From: Branchiostoma floridae
Taxonomy: Eukaryota > Chordata > Leptocardii > Amphioxiformes > Branchiostomatidae
Assembly (NCBI RefSeq): GCF_000003815.2
Contig: NC_049984.1
Coordinates: 22,179,175 to 22,243,174 of the forward strand
Length of the DNA stretch: 64,000 nucleotides
Reading direction: 5' to 3'
Shown in pieces: positions 11,490 through 23,202 of this stretch (positions within the stretch are counted from its first letter, which is position 1; each line of letters starts with the position of its first letter). The position numbers and the translations under genes were made by a program. Below the pieces are notes generated by a model that saw nothing but the letters and a program-made list of their open reading frames with translations, was not told the DNA's origin and did not search any database.

Positions 11490-11950
11490 AAAAAATGTCA
11501 AGGCAAGATAGATGACAAAAAAACTTTCGGAGGCAATCCAGACATTTAAACCTGGAAAGTCCCATGGAATAGATGGCGTCACAATAGATGTGTATAGAGA
11601 ATTTTTGGCTCGCTTAAACAACCTATGTTGGACTGTTTCAACGCTATATACGCAAAGGTCAAATTTCAGAAACGCAGAAAGAGATGATAATCACACTGCT
11701 TTTAAAACAAGACGCCCAGGGAAATTATAAAGACTCCACCGGCCTATAGGTAACTAACGACCTCTCACATTGTTACCCTGCAACAGAATTTTGGCTATTT
11801 CAGTTCGTTTGGAGACAGTTATCTCCCATGTTATTTATATAGATCAAACAGGATTCTTATATGAGCCGTAAATTAGTGACAATATGAGACAAATGTTACA
11901 TGTAATTGAATGCTGTGATGAAGAAAATATAAGTGGCTTTAATAAGATTA
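11490..11950 (+). pseudogene. L1/Tx1-like RT fragment, copy 1
   Basis: KKLSEAIQTFKPGKSHGIDG and TIDVYREF, then (shifted frame) RPLTLLPCNRILA, DQTGFLYEP and DNMRQMLHVIE: the L1-clade order KxPGxDGlxxefYkxF - xxRPIsLLNxDyKIla - DQxGFixgR. Frameshifts break it. A shorter relative lies at 18.83-19.1 kb. Confidence 0.65.
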
Positions 11951-12049
11951 GAATAGAATTTGTATTAGAAACTGGTGTAATTCGAATCAAAGTGTGATTA
12001 TGCAAAACTGTGCACAAAATGTGCATAATAAGATGACGTCACGTGTACG

Positions 12050-12345
12050 TCAAGTCGAAGTGTTTTGTGCAAAAAATGTAACAGAAGTATAAGACTGATG
12101 TAAGCCAAGTCAAGGTGTTTTTTTAGACTTAGACAGTATTGTGAGCAGAATCTATAAAAGAAGTGCAGGACTGGTATAAGTCAATTCAATATGTATTTAT
12201 ACAGTTTTGTGTATAGAAACTATAACAAAGGCTCAGGACTGGTTCGGAGACAAAGCGTACATATGTGGTTATGTCATGTACACAAGCTACAGGACTAGTT
12301 TGAAGAGATGTCCGTCAGGTCAAAATGTATTTGTATCGTGTACGC
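12050..12345 (+). repeat. degenerate tandem repeat, about 60-75 bp period, four copies
   Basis: The phrase caggactggt(a/t)... recurs at about 12091, 12166, 12234 and 12291, each followed by an AGTCAA..ATGTATTT-like segment. Heavily diverged, no ORF. Confidence 0.45.
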
Positions 12346-12509
12346 AGCAGTCATATGCAAGGCAGTAGCCGGAGAGAAATTCTAAACAAGACGAGGCGTA
12401 ATTGAACTCCACATGGAAAGTGCTTGTTCAGTACTGCTGTGTTTTACGTTGTTGTCTAGGTAACACATTTCAATATTTGCATATAGTTTATCACTTTATG
12501 CTCTCCCAA

Positions 12510-12545
12510 GATGGAGGAATAAAGGAATGAATGAATAAATGAATG
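12510..12545 (+). repeat. GAATGAATAAAT simple repeat
   Basis: Short GAAT/AAAT-type run, probably a retroelement tail. Confidence 0.5.
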
Positions 12546-12939
12546 ATGGCGGCCGCATGATTTTCTGAGCAGAGTATGGTACCGTGTAACAAAGTTTGTT
12601 TAACACAACAGAGTCGGTAGGGTACCTTTGCTGACAGCTTAAGCAAGCCAACAACTGCGGTAGCACCGAAGAAGCCAGGGGACCAGAAGAGACCTCCCGA
12701 AAACAGAAGACCAGGTCTCGAGAGGCGCATGCTGCTCCCCTAGCTGCTCACCTCGACGAGGCGCATCACAACCAAAGGGCCCTTAAAAACGGACCCATGC
12801 CGGTGGGTAGCCGGTACATATACTTGCCCAAGATGCTCTGTTTGAGTGTTAAGAGAGCAGTATACCGTAATATTGGTGCAGACTATAGTGATATTGGCAA
12901 GTTTTCTGATTAATTCACAGAGCGCTCAAGAAGAACACC

Positions 12940-13440
12940 AGAGGCATGAACTAGGGGGCTCCAGACTCTCTACGTGGACTGAATCTAACAAAATGGAACT
13001 GAACCCAGGAAAGGGTAAGGCCATGCAGGTGTGCTTTGTCAGGAACCTACCCAACCCCATGTTCTCACCATTAGTGGTCGTGAACTTGAAGTCGTCAGTA
13101 TTGCTAAATTCTAAGGTGTAACCTTAAGTTTGATCTAAAGAAATGACTAAAATAAAGGGAAGCAGAGGTTGTATCTCCTATGTAGGCTGAGGCAGTTTCA
13201 GCTGCCCACACAGGACTTGCTTACAGTCTACACTTGTTTGTACGGCCGGTTCTGGAGTATGCAACCCCCTGTAGCACCCTGGCTTAACCAAGAAGATAGA
13301 GAGCATTCAAGTGCGTGCAGCTAAGATCATCCTTGGCAACAACTTTCACAGTTATACCTCAGCTTGTGAAGCTCTACGACTCCAAACACTCGAGACCCGG
13401 CTGCTAAGTGTTCTTTCAATAAAACCCGTTTATATTGGTT
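12940..13440 (+). pseudogene. LINE RT C-terminal fragments
   Basis: 12950-13060 reads LSTWTESNKMELNPGKGKAM (the LxxWtxxnkMkLNxxKtKxm block). 13160-13250 reads RLYLLCRLRQFQLPTQDLL, and 13310-13400 reads VRAAKIILGNNFHSY, SACEALRLQTLETR, the QkRAlrIILG..Y..al..L.L.tLe.R block. The block order fits the 3' half of a CR1/Jockey-like LINE; frames are broken. Confidence 0.65.
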
Positions 13441-13551
13441 GGAAGACGCTGTGTGTCCCTCTGCCTGTCGAGGATCAAGCACAACAGAAAGGAAAGAACG
13501 TAGAGCAGCAAGTGACGGTCAGGGAAGGGAGAGAGAGAACGAATCCTCCCC

Positions 13552-14680
13552 CATCTTGGGAGGAGCTTTCCAAGTTCTGGAAGGGAGAAAGAGAACGAAT
13601 TCGAAGCCCCCCTCACCCATCTTAAGAGAAGCTTTCCATGTTTTGTAAGTACAGTTAGCACAATGGCCATGGATGAAGAACGTCTCGATAACTCAGGTGT
13701 ATGGCTAAGTAGTGTCTCTTTTGATGACGACTCAGAAACAGAGAAGCAAGTCTACGAACTCATGAAGAGCCACATTGGAGGCCTAGCCTTGACAGGTGTG
13801 GGGCCAGGGGGAAATTCTACCTACAAAGTGAGAACAATGAAGCTATACTAAATCATACCACAAAAGCTCTGTTGTTAACGACTAGACAACATAGGAGAGA
13901 CTGTCCACAAGGACAACCAAAGAGAACTTGTAGAGCAAAAGGCCTTTTCACACTAGTTACCACGTACGCACGGGTGAAAGGAACTCTGGGTAATATGTCA
14001 AAGTTAAACGCCCTCAGACGTAAACAGTCTCGTCTCTACCATTGTGTCAATTTGTGTAACAATGTACTATGTCAGGATCGTAACGGCACCTTAAAATGGC
14101 GGAATGTTGATTTCTGGGGGCCTTCAACTTTGACATATTACCCAGAGTTCTTTTCATCCGCGCGTGCGTGATAACTAGTGTGAAAAGGTTAAATGCTGAA
14201 CCGGGCATCAGCAGACTGGCGGAAGACTTTATCAATTCGTAGAAGGAGGAAAACATCTGGCAGAAATATAGAGGATGTTCCCATGTAACACTCAAGCTCA
14301 CACTTTCCAGAGTCCAGCTTTAACAAGAAGTAGAACATTAAGTACAGTTGCTGAAGAGTGAGAACACGACCAGGACATCCGGACAAGAATACTTGCTGAG
14401 AATACAATGCTTAGAGATCAGTTGAAGCTTGAGTTAAAGGGAATGATTGAGCGAATGATAAAGTTGGAAGATATTACAAAACGCAAGGACAAAGCAAGGG
14501 CAAAAACAGCAAATAAAAATGATAAACAACTACAGCAAATCAAATGTAAGTGCCAAACGTTTAGCATCCTGCAGCCTTTGGTAAGATGTTCCTCGGTAAT
14601 GATAATGATGATGATGATATTTCAAAGCATTTGATTAATATCTCGGTTTTGTATACCAAATGTCTTCAAGGCAAAGCCCA
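13552..14680 (+). pseudogene. TM-NHL family exon-1-like fragment, locus A
   Basis: 13663-13851 encodes MAMDEERLDNSGVWLSS and DDDSETEKQVYELMKSHIG. After an inserted MITE (13943-14188), 14407-14580 encodes an Arg/Lys-rich helix (LELKGMIERMIKLEDI). The segment 14550-14680 aligns base by base with the exon 1/intron 1 junction of the intact TM-NHL gene: gtgccaaacg.tt.agcatcct...ggtaagatg, then the ATTTCAAAGCATTTGATTAAT intron start (32330-32420). In the frame that gives VPNVQHP in the intact gene there is a stop (GTT TAG CAT), so this copy is dead. It is a paralogue of locus B (19.67-25.1 kb). The function of the DEERLDNSG module is unknown to me. Confidence 0.6.
13943..14188. mobile_element. 246-bp MITE with terminal inverted repeats, copy 1
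   Basis: Left end ccttttcacactagtta, right end taactagtgtgaaaagg; the inner arms also pair (gggtgaaaggaactctgggt with acccagagttcttttcatcc). Locus B (around 20034) supplies the uninterrupted sequence: GAGCAAA-CGCTGAACC there, against GAGCAAA..element..AAATGCTGAACC here. A short AAA-like target duplication fits a Harbinger-type 3-bp TSD, but this is not certain. A second copy lies at 34295-34515. Confidence 0.8.
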
Positions 14681-14934
14681 GACTTACAGATGTCAAATTT
14701 ATGTAAATTGACATTATCAAATTTCAGTATATTAACTATACAAATACGGAAAGTATGTTGGAACAATAAATTCACTTTTTGTACTCTGAGAGATGTTTCG
14801 TCATTCTCTGTAACATTGTGAATAAAAGAATTAAGTCCAAGGCTACGGACCATGGGAAGATCTTTTAAGAAAATGACTGCCTCGGAGAAGGGAGCATAGG
14901 ATTTCCCACAGAGACCACCTTACCCCCAGGATAG

Positions 14935-15330
14935 CGAGCCTATGCCATACTTCATCCTGGGAGATAATGTCTTTGAGATAAGGACCTTATTGACGAAGCT
15001 ATATAGCCACAGAAATCTGCAGAGGGACGAACGGACCTTTATTTTTACAGGAACTCCTGGCAAGGCCGACGTGTGGTGGAGAAAGCCTTCGGTATCCTGG
15101 TCCAGAGATGGCAGAGAGTTCTCTTCACGACAATACAGCCAAGGCCTTTCGTTGTACATGGAATGGTTCAAAGCTGCATGTGTCTTCCTCCACAACTTGA
15201 TGAGAATTCGTTCTCTTCACAATGGCATGGTGGATAAGGAAGGTAACCACACAATATTGTGCCAGGAGCCTGGAGACAACTTGCTCGGCTTATGGAGCAT
15301 GTCACAAGAAGAAACAGGGACACCAAGGCT
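14935..15330 (+). pseudogene. PIF/Harbinger transposase C-terminal exon, frameshifted
   Basis: PYFILGDNVFEIRTLLTKLYSHRNLQRDER (split over the 14944-15035 frame) is the PyxiGDdAFpLxxxLmkPYs..L..dexxFNyrlSraR block of DDE_Tnp_4 transposases. A frameshift near 15050 moves RRVVEKAFGILVQRWQ to another frame; a second returns to KAACVFLHNLMRIR. Two frameshifts, so dead. The open frame continues to 15430 without recognisable content. Confidence 0.78.
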
Positions 15331-15434
15331 GGAAAGAGGCAGTGGGCGCTCCTCAAGCATTACTTCAACAGCCCCAGTAGGAGCCGTGCCATGGCAGAAC
15401 AGAATGATTGATGGATGGATAAGAGACTGAGATG

Positions 15435-15895
15435 ACGAGGACATGTGATCATTGGATTTTGTAGTTACAATGAATTGTCATCATTTATAAAAGTCATAAT
15501 TGCCTCTTTTCATTTCACTATAGATATTACTGTAAGAGAACATACAAAGGTTATTAGATAGCTTAGTACATGCATTGGATACTATTCAATTTATTTCTAG
15601 ATGCCTCTTGTTTTATGTCAATATTCTGTGATAGATCTCATCCCATTGCCTGTGGTATAAGCAGGACTGCAACACTGGTTATATATTACGTTACAGCTAC
15701 ACTTATAACAGAATAAAGAGCATGGGCCTCGTCCATCTAGTACTGTGCTTTCTTTTCTACTGTCTGAGTGTTGTATCATGATATGGATTTAAATTACGAT
15801 ATGGCTCTAGCAAAGATATGCTTACGACTGATTTGGATGTAGGTAAAGACATTATTCATTTCACCAAATCATTTTATTCCCTGCATTTGCAAATA
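15435..15895. other. AT-rich non-coding stretch
   Basis: Nothing recognised on either strand. Confidence 0.4.
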
Positions 15896-15899
15896 TCAT

Positions 15900-17850
15900 G
15901 TTCTTCTCCAGGAATGATATTGACGTTCCACTACCAGGGGCAGCATTCTACCCTTACAAGTCTCTCGCCCTCATGGAGACCATAGTGACCCAGGCGAAGA
16001 GGGAAGCGCATCCTAAGGCTAACGAGTTCAGATTCATCCTAGAGCAGTCCGCTCTACATTGCGACCAGCGGTACTTTAGGGGTCTGATCCTCGACCAATT
16101 TGGATCCGGGCTAAACAAGTTAGTCTGCATGGATATCGATACGTACGTGAACCTGCAAAACAAGGTTCGCAATGCTGGGCGCGGTAACATACATCAACGG
16201 CAAGGGGCGGCCGCTTCGGCTACGTGCAGCGCCAGGCACCGTATTTCAACCAAGCCTTGAAGCAAGGAAAGGAGGGAGGCCGCCAAGAGCCTTAGCCTAC
16301 TTACGTTACGTGTGCTTTCAGTGTAATAAAACAACAACAGGACAATGAGTAAGAGATTGTCCTGAAGACGCAATGAAGCAGTAACATATAAGGCTCTCTC
16401 TTGTACTTCTGAAGCCAGTAATTTAGAAGAGGATACAGGTGTTTTGGCTACGGCACGACTCCTACAAGTGCTATGGTTGTTGATGGACGGTATTTGTTCC
16501 ACCTCTCGACATCACTTACGCAAAGTTTGTTTTTGTCATTTCATTTTCAGCCGTTAGATATGTTAGAGTTAAATTTGAGCCTCAAAAGCGTTTTGTAGCT
16601 TCGTACCGTATAAGGTCTGCGTACCCAAGATTTCCGTTGTCAACTTGACGGGTAATGCGTAAATTACTTATTGGTCAAGTTAACGTTGTCAAATATACGG
16701 GCTTAGTGGTCACAAAGTTGGGAGAAGAGGTGTGGTAAAAGATTGATCACTTGTACGAAATTGTAACGGGCATGTTTTCAAGAAGCCGTCAGCATGTCCA
16801 AGATGTGTGAATGAATGGCAACGTGTGAGGGTTACCACTCGAATTTATTTCATGTTAACCGCATCGGTTTCCTTGGGAAAGCGGCGTTTGTAGTTCCTTT
16901 TGAGTACTTTATTGTTAAGTATGGTGTGATATTGGCGTTGTACTCCACTTATGATGTTCGTCTTTTCAAAGCCAGTGACAATTTTCAAGAGCGTGCTGCC
17001 GTGAACAATTAAATGGAACGTTAACTTCACATTGTGCTCGCAACATCGTGTATAGGCTACATACATATCCTCCTATCAAGCCGGATGAGATGGTGTAAGA
17101 AATCCTGTATTATTGAATGATGTTTAAGAACGGCGTTTCTATTAAAAGATCAGAGGCAACAAGAAGTGAGAAGTGGTTGCCAGGATCATATATGTGAACG
17201 TTTTAATTACCACAACTGTGGAAGTCTGCAGGAGAAGAGAATGGAACATAGAAATTGCGTTGTTTCCCTTGAGTCTGTACCTGGTTGTGAGCATTTCGGT
17301 GCCTGCTTCGTTGTACATCGATGACAGGCACGCCCAACACTTCAGAAGATGAGCGAACCAACCGAGCCGAGGGCACAATCTGTAAAAGCTCCGGTGGAGA
17401 TAATGTCAGATTTCGAATTAGCGCAGGCAGCGTGCTTCATAATATGTGCCATATACTGGTTGCCCTACTATGCTCCTAGCTAGAGTTTTTGGACCTAGGA
17501 GTGGACTCCCGTTTGCTAGCCTTCGCAGTCGACTCCCTGAAAAGAAGAGGATTTCAGTAGCCAAGTTAACAGGTGCTTGCTCAGGATAGTGCCAATAATG
17601 AACCTACAGAAAATCACTGGAAAGTTAGTATCCTTCAGTTTAGCAGTCCTTGAGGCTAAGCTTTATTGCCAGCAAATGTTCGCAGCCATTGCAGAGGCGG
17701 AAAGGAAGAGCTCTACGATCCAGGTACAGAAGGCGGTGTTGCGTGAGCTGAAACAATGGAGGTTCTTCGACAGTTGAGATGGTTGCGTAACATGGAGGAA
17801 AGAGAAACACGAGGTAGTCACAATGTCTACGGACGCATTATCACTATGTC
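15900..17850 (+). mobile_element. DIRS-like retrotransposon remnant, copy 2
   Basis: 15955-16260 encodes gag-like YKSLALMETIVTQAKREAHP and EQSALHCDQRYFRGLILDQF, closely matching 5735-5900. A region without a full frame (16260-16650) aligns with 6100-6370 of copy 1 at DNA level (for example the TTTTCAGCC...GAGCCTCA stretch). 17485-17830 carries the RT/RNase H tail (LEFLDLGVDSRLLAF, EAKLYCQQMFAAIAEAERKS, LRELKQWRFFDS). An extra block of about 300 bp (17150-17450) is absent from copy 1. Copy 2 also extends further 5' than copy 1. Confidence 0.7.
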
Positions 17851-17884
17851 ACTCCTCTTACGCCTCTTGCTCTCTGCTGGTAAA

Positions 17885-18190
17885 ATGTTGAAGACAAGAG
17901 AGTTGTCCCAGTAGTTCAGAGATGACATAGTAGCCTTGTACAAAAAAAAAAACAAACAACGGGTACAAGAAGCTATATAAGCTGTTAAATACTCCCAGAG
18001 AGACCGTTAGGAGCATCATTCGCAATTTCAAAGCTACTGGTTCTGTGGCTACTCAACAAGGTCGTGGACGAAAGAAGCTATCAGCAGCAACAGGCAGATT
18101 CCTGATGAAACAGGTGGACAAGAACCCTTAGGCCTAGGCTGACTGCAAAGGACCTGCAACACAGTTTGGCTGATGGAAGAACTGATCTGA
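17885..18190 (+). pseudogene. Tc1-like transposase, N-terminal DNA-binding part
   Basis: RELSQ, stop, FRDDIVALYKKK, then YKKLYKLLNTPRETVRSII, RNFKATGSVATQQGRGRKKL and SAATGRFLMKQVDKNP: the paired-like HTH pair and GRPR-type linker of a Tc1 transposase. It ends in frameshifts about 18130. The catalytic part is not found next to it; the separate copy at 9345-9880 is the complementary half. Confidence 0.8.
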
Positions 18191-18224
18191 TCTGATCCAC
18201 AGGAGGCAACAGGCGCACAACAAG

Positions 18225-18345
18225 AGCTATGTGGTATGGCACTTAACCGCTTCCTGAGAAACAGAATTGACCGGGAATGCAAACGTGCAAAGAAAGAGTA
18301 CTACAAAGAGACCATGTGGCGAGGTTGAAAAGATCAGACCCGTCC
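18225..18345 (+). pseudogene. LINE fragment
   Basis: LNRFLRNRIDRECKRAKKEYYKETM, the basic linker (split here over its two halves) that precedes the RT in CR1/L2-type LINEs, then a stop. Too short to classify further. Confidence 0.4.
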
Positions 18346-18829
18346 GAGTGGCACAAACACAAGGGTATGACACCTGGCAAATCCACCTCGGCAAATCTCT
18401 CCAAACCTACTTCCACAGTTCATATTAACTACTGATCGTATTGAATCATCCCTTTCCAGGCCTCACATGGTAAAACCCAAAGATCTGACAGCAAGAAGTA
18501 GGCCATAGTCTTTATAAATGTTGTAAGTTTGGTAAGCTGCAATTTGTTCGTGTCCTTGTCGTCTTGTGGACAGTCTAACGTGAGAAGCTGTGGATGAATC
18601 CTTTTAATATACATTATGTGTCAAAGTCAATGCCCCTATTGGTTTTTAGTATACAGCAGTGGAAATTTCGGATTTGATATCTCGTTTTCTAGACACATTA
18701 TGTTTGTGATCTTTCGATGGTACATAGGTCTAGAGAGGGGGGGGGGGTAAATATTTCAGGCCGAATTTGGCAATAGTTTATCAACTGTAACAGTCGCAAA
18801 GTTGTGAAGGTAAGATAAATAGAAAAATA

Positions 18830-19260
18830 AATTTTGGAGGTAATCCAGACTTTTAATTTAATCCTGGAAAGTCCCCCGGAATAGATGGCATCACAATAGA
18901 TGTGTACAATTTTGGACCTGCTTTAACGACATATGTTGGACTGTTTCAACACTATATACGAAAAAGGTCAACTTTCAGAGACGCAGAAAGCGGGGATAAA
19001 CACATTACTAAGACGCTCAGGGGAATTATAAAGACCTTACCAGCCTGGGTAACTGGCGACCTCTTACATTGATACCCTGCAACAACAGAATTTAGGCCAA
19101 TCTGTTTCACTTTTAAGAAAGTCATTGTTTTCACCCTTTAAACTTCCCCGGGGTGAGACAGGGTTACCCATTATCATCATACCTATCTATATTGTCAATA
19201 AAGATTCTTGCTAAAAGATATCAAAGTGTGTTAAACCACACTTAGAATAAAAACTATCAC
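18830..19260 (+). pseudogene. L1/Tx1-like RT fragment, copy 2
   Basis: FNPGKSPGIDGITIDVYNF is followed by a shifted frame with matches to 11560-11790 at DNA level (atagatg..gtcacaatagatgtgta, gacctctcacattg..taccctgcaac). 19185-19250 reads IKILAKRYQSVLNHT, the KILAxRLxxvl block. Broken by stops. Confidence 0.6.
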
Positions 19261-19664
19261 AATTTCGTGACGATACCAACTAAAGGTACAGATGAAACCA
19301 TCTGACAAAATGGATGTTATGAACCAATTGTTTTGATAGAATTCCAATGTTTTGATTGGTGGAAATCATTCCTGACAAATCTAAGTGATACTGAAAATAA
19401 GTCAAACAAAGCAAGTTGTCCTCCTGGAACTGACTGTTCCATGGGAGGACAGAGTAGAGGAAGCTTATGATAGAAAGGTCTTTTAAGTATCAAGAACTTG
19501 AACAGAATTGTGTAGACAAAGGATGGAGGACCCATTGTGGAGGTCGGTACTAGAGGCTTCATTTTCTAGTCAGTGTGGAAGGCACTAGGAGAAGTGGGAG
19601 TGTATGCTTTATTAGTTCATCAGGAAATACCCCCCCCCCCCCCCCCTAAGCCGTGTTGGGACAA

Positions 19665-20073
19665 GTTTTCCAAGTTCTGGAATGGAGAGAGAGAAAGAAG
19701 AACCCCCTCCCCCATATTGATAGGAGCTTTCCATGTTATGTTACTACAGCTAGTACAATAGCCGTGGATGAAGAACGTCTCGATAACTCAGGTATATGGC
19801 TAAGGGGAGTAGAAGACATCTCTTTTGACGACGACTCAGAAACGGCGAAACAAGTTTACAAACATGTGAAGAGCCACATAGGCATTGGCAGGTGTGGGGC
19901 TAGGGGAAAAATTCTATCTGCAAGTGAGAACAATGAAGCTATACTGAATCATACCAGAAAAGCTCTGTTGTTAACGGCTAGATAACATAGGAGAGACTGT
20001 TCACAAGGGCAACCAAAGAAGAGAACTTATAGAGCAAACGCTGAACCGGTAGTCAGCACACTGGCGGAAGACG
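19665..20073 (+). pseudogene. TM-NHL family exon-1-like fragment, locus B, 5' part
   Basis: Encodes VDEERLDNSGIWLRGVEDIS and DDDSETAKQVYKHVKSHIG, matching locus A (13663-13800) in protein and DNA, including the GA-rich 5' flank (ccaagttctggaa.ggagag). Homology to locus A stops sharply at about 20073, where a DIRS-like element begins, and resumes at about 24903. Confidence 0.65.
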
Positions 20074-20074
20074 A

Positions 20075-20200
20075 AGAAATTGGCTATATTTTACTCTTGA
20101 AAGTATCCCTCCGCTGCAGTGGAGAAATGTCTCACATGTTAGGTGTGGGGATTAATATCCGGTGCAAGTGGGACATTTCTGCACCGACTGAGCGTTTCCC
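20075..20200 (+). repeat. direct repeat 1 of DIRS-like terminus
   Basis: Shares gtatccctccgctgcagtgg, agaaatgtctc and the aagtgggac.tttctgcacc block with 20509-20630, at an offset of about 430 bp. Its outer edge coincides with the inferred element border. Confidence 0.75.
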
Positions 20201-20508
20201 CAAGCGTGCCTCACTACTTTGGGGGATCAAAATGGCATCTTGCCGAATTCTTCACACCTTACCCCCTTAGTTCCTTCTACTACGCCCCCTCACCCTATCC
20301 TCCCCTGCACACTATCCTCTCCCCTGAGCTTATGGCCTTCCGCGGATATCCTAAGCCCTCTTCCTCGGCCTTTGTTCTGTGCGTGTCTGCTCCTGCTTCT
20401 CTTCCTTATATACCACCCCCTACATTCCTAGATACCACCTGCATTGTTTCACCTGTGTTAGATTAATCTGTTTACGCTTTCTCCAATCACGCGAGGGACT
20501 ACTTGATT

Positions 20509-20630
20509 GAAATATGGCTATATCTTATCAAAGTATCCCTCCGCTGCAGTGGAGAAATGTCTCGCAGGTTAGGTATGGGGATTGCTATCGGGTGTAAGTG
20601 GGACGTTTCTGCACCTCCTCCACCAAGCGT
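20509..20630 (+). repeat. direct repeat 2 of DIRS-like terminus
   Basis: Partner of 20075-20200, same orientation; a CT-rich spacer (20230-20460) separates them. Confidence 0.75.
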
Positions 20631-20738
20631 CTTTATTGGCAATAGCAACGTCTGTCTTCCGACTCTCCTAGTCCTCCTGATAGCACCATCTGAGTCGCTT
20701 CTAACAGTATTTACATACATGGTAACGGCATGTCTGCC

Positions 20739-21846
20739 CTAAAGCAGTTTCATGACTAAGTGTTGGAAGTCCCTTAATGCATTGTCGTTCTCATACACTC
20801 TGACCAACTGCTGTATATTATGCAGCCCTATGCCAGGGACAGCATTATTATTTGCCATATTAGCCAGGACTTCAGCGGCTTGATTCATGTACATAACTGA
20901 GTCTAATTGCATAAAATGGTTAGCAGATCCAGCTGTCTTCCACCTCACGTGCGCCATGATGTATGGTAGCGGGACCCCTAACCCCAAAGTTATTTATATA
21001 TTGCGGACCCCATTCTAAAACTGTGCACATGTGGAAGGTTTCCCCATCACTATTATATAATACCAGCCTCTTGTAAATACTCCTTCAACCTTCTCTCTGC
21101 CGCAGCCGACTAAACCATCCCTTGATGTGTCCCTGAACAAATAATCCCCCGTTACTGAGATTCCTATCCTTAAAGACTCAAGGTACCTGTTACCCCTTGC
21201 ACTGGACAGAATTCCCGAATTGTTGCTACCCCAAACATATTGTTGGTACCTCCCCTAAGTGTTTTACCATATGTGGTTAAAGATCAAAGTGTCTCGATTC
21301 GAAGCTATGAGAGACCTCTGCTGCCGAAGTTTGGCCTAGATCCCCAGCCCTATCTCCACCGAAAATAAGAATCTTGAAAAAACATAAGTCCCTCTCCAGA
21401 ATGTACATGTCAATACTCGAAATACCAAAACGTTCAGCCTATGGATCCATATGTTGGACCAACCGTCTGAACTTATCGGCAAACATTGGTAATGCCTGGG
21501 TTGGGTTGACATGCGGTCTAGCCTGTTCCTCTGCAATGAGTTTCGTGTACCTATTCACTGTAGGATGTGCGGCTGGATAAGTAGCTCCCATTGCTGGCTC
21601 CGACCTATCCCCTCGTCCTAGGGCACCCAATATAGCCTTTAACTTTCCAACCAAGGCTTGTACTGTTCCTGCTGCCAACCGAACCGGACAATCACATGAG
21701 CAGGCTGTTTTCTTTCCTATTTGAGGGCAATTAATACCATGGACTTTAGTTTTTCCTTTTTCTTCTTTCCACACCAGAAACCTTAAAATGTCCTTGGGGC
21801 ACACATTGTGTAAAACCTTTGACGTAGGAAGGGATAACATGAACAA
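20739..21846 (-). pseudogene. DIRS-type tyrosine recombinase
   Basis: 21846-21439 reads NVCPKDILRFLVWKEEKGKT, CDCPVRLAAGTVQALVGKLK, HPTVNRYTKLIAEEQARPHV and TQALPMFADKFRRL, the N-terminal domain of the recombinases found in DIRS/Ngaro-like elements. 20987-20739 reads LPYIMAHVRWKTAGSANHFMQLDSV, the region around the expected catalytic His/Trp and C-terminal Tyr; I do not see the Tyr in a clean YMQ context (it reads FMQ). The middle (21000-21438) is frame-broken. Confidence 0.7.
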
Positions 21847-22367
21847 CTCCTATTCCGATTCTAACGCATCTTTCTGTTTACTGTATGCAGATGACACGTT
21901 AAACAAAGTGTCTATTCTGCTGTCTAAGCTCGTTACGTCTACAGCTGCCGCTCTCGCATTGCCCAGCTTCGTCTGCCCTCTAGGCTGTAGCCTCGGTGTC
22001 GCACACTTCTTACAATACTTAAAGTCGCTATCATTCGTCTCCCCGCAAGCTCGGCAAATTATAGTTGGTGCCCACCAGAGTTTTACTTTAGGCTGAAATC
22101 AAAACAATAACCTTCATTGAGTATGTAAGAGCCCTGTTTACTTTGGGACACTAAGATTACAATCAATCTATTACACGATACACATCGGAATACCCATAGG
22201 TTCCATGGTATCCGGTTTGAACCCTTTTTTGGAGGGATAGAGCAAAACCGCCTTTTGGCCCTTTGCCGCTAGGAGGCGGGACTCTGTTGCCCTTGCCTTT
22301 ATGATAGGCCACCATAGAGGAGTGTTCGGCGCTTTAGGTGCCACTTACGCGAAAGTTGCTTTCTTTG

Positions 22368-23190
22368 CTAACAAGAAACTAATGGTGGGAAAATCAAAAG
22401 TAATGGGGGGAAAACATACCCGTTCTCCCTTTGACCTGTATTACCATTAACCACAGGGTTTTGTGCAACCAGGTTAACCCCTGCCGAGAGCGGAGTGGGC
22501 CAAGGTGTGTAGTGTCTGAGTGGTCTTCCTTTACAGTCCAGATGAACATTGGAATCTAGGGACATGTAATCTATTGTGTACCCCTCCGGGCCCCCATAGA
22601 CCTCCTGCATGTGCTTCCAGAGCGCCGGCTCAAGCTTCGCGTCCAACTTGGATAAACTTCTAGAAGGAACGTCTGCTGGATTGGCAGCCGACTCTGCGTA
22701 TATGAGCTTAAGAGCGATGTTTGTCTCCACCGTTACCCAAAAATAGATGTTTTATAGCCTCGTTAAGCTCCTTTGACTTACCACCTCTCTTTCCCATGTC
22801 GCCTGGACTACCTTGCTATCTACCTTAGCTGTCACCCTGGCATCGGTTATCCACTTCTTGGCTGCCTTTAAAGCACATACTAATGCATTCGCCTCCTTAA
22901 CGTTTATGTGTGGCACTTTATCCTGATCAGTCCATTATTAGTCCAGAAATCGGAGAGTGTTATAGACTGACTGCCTGGGAGATCTAGCACTGCCCCCCAT
23001 TTATAGTGATGCGTCCGACGAGATTGTTAAAGTGAGATGTCTCTCCCTTGCATGCAAACCTCCCAGCAATCTAGAAATCTCCATTCTTCAATTTCCTCCA
23101 TCAACTTCCCCGTAATTCTGACCACTTCTTGTGTTATTTTCCCTATGTGCCACTCTGGCGAAAAGCTTCGCCGCAGGTACCACTAGCTGG
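22368..23190 (-). pseudogene. DIRS-type RNase H region
   Basis: 22730-22368 reads IALKLIYAESAANPADVPSR, KLEPALWKHMQEVYGG, MSLDSNVHLDCKGRPLRHYT and WPTPLSAGVNLVAQNP, the segment that follows RNase H in DIRS-like polyproteins (NPADxPSR is characteristic). 23010-22740 holds broken RNase H frames. Confidence 0.65.
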
Positions 23191-23202
23191 AAAGAAACAC
23201 AT

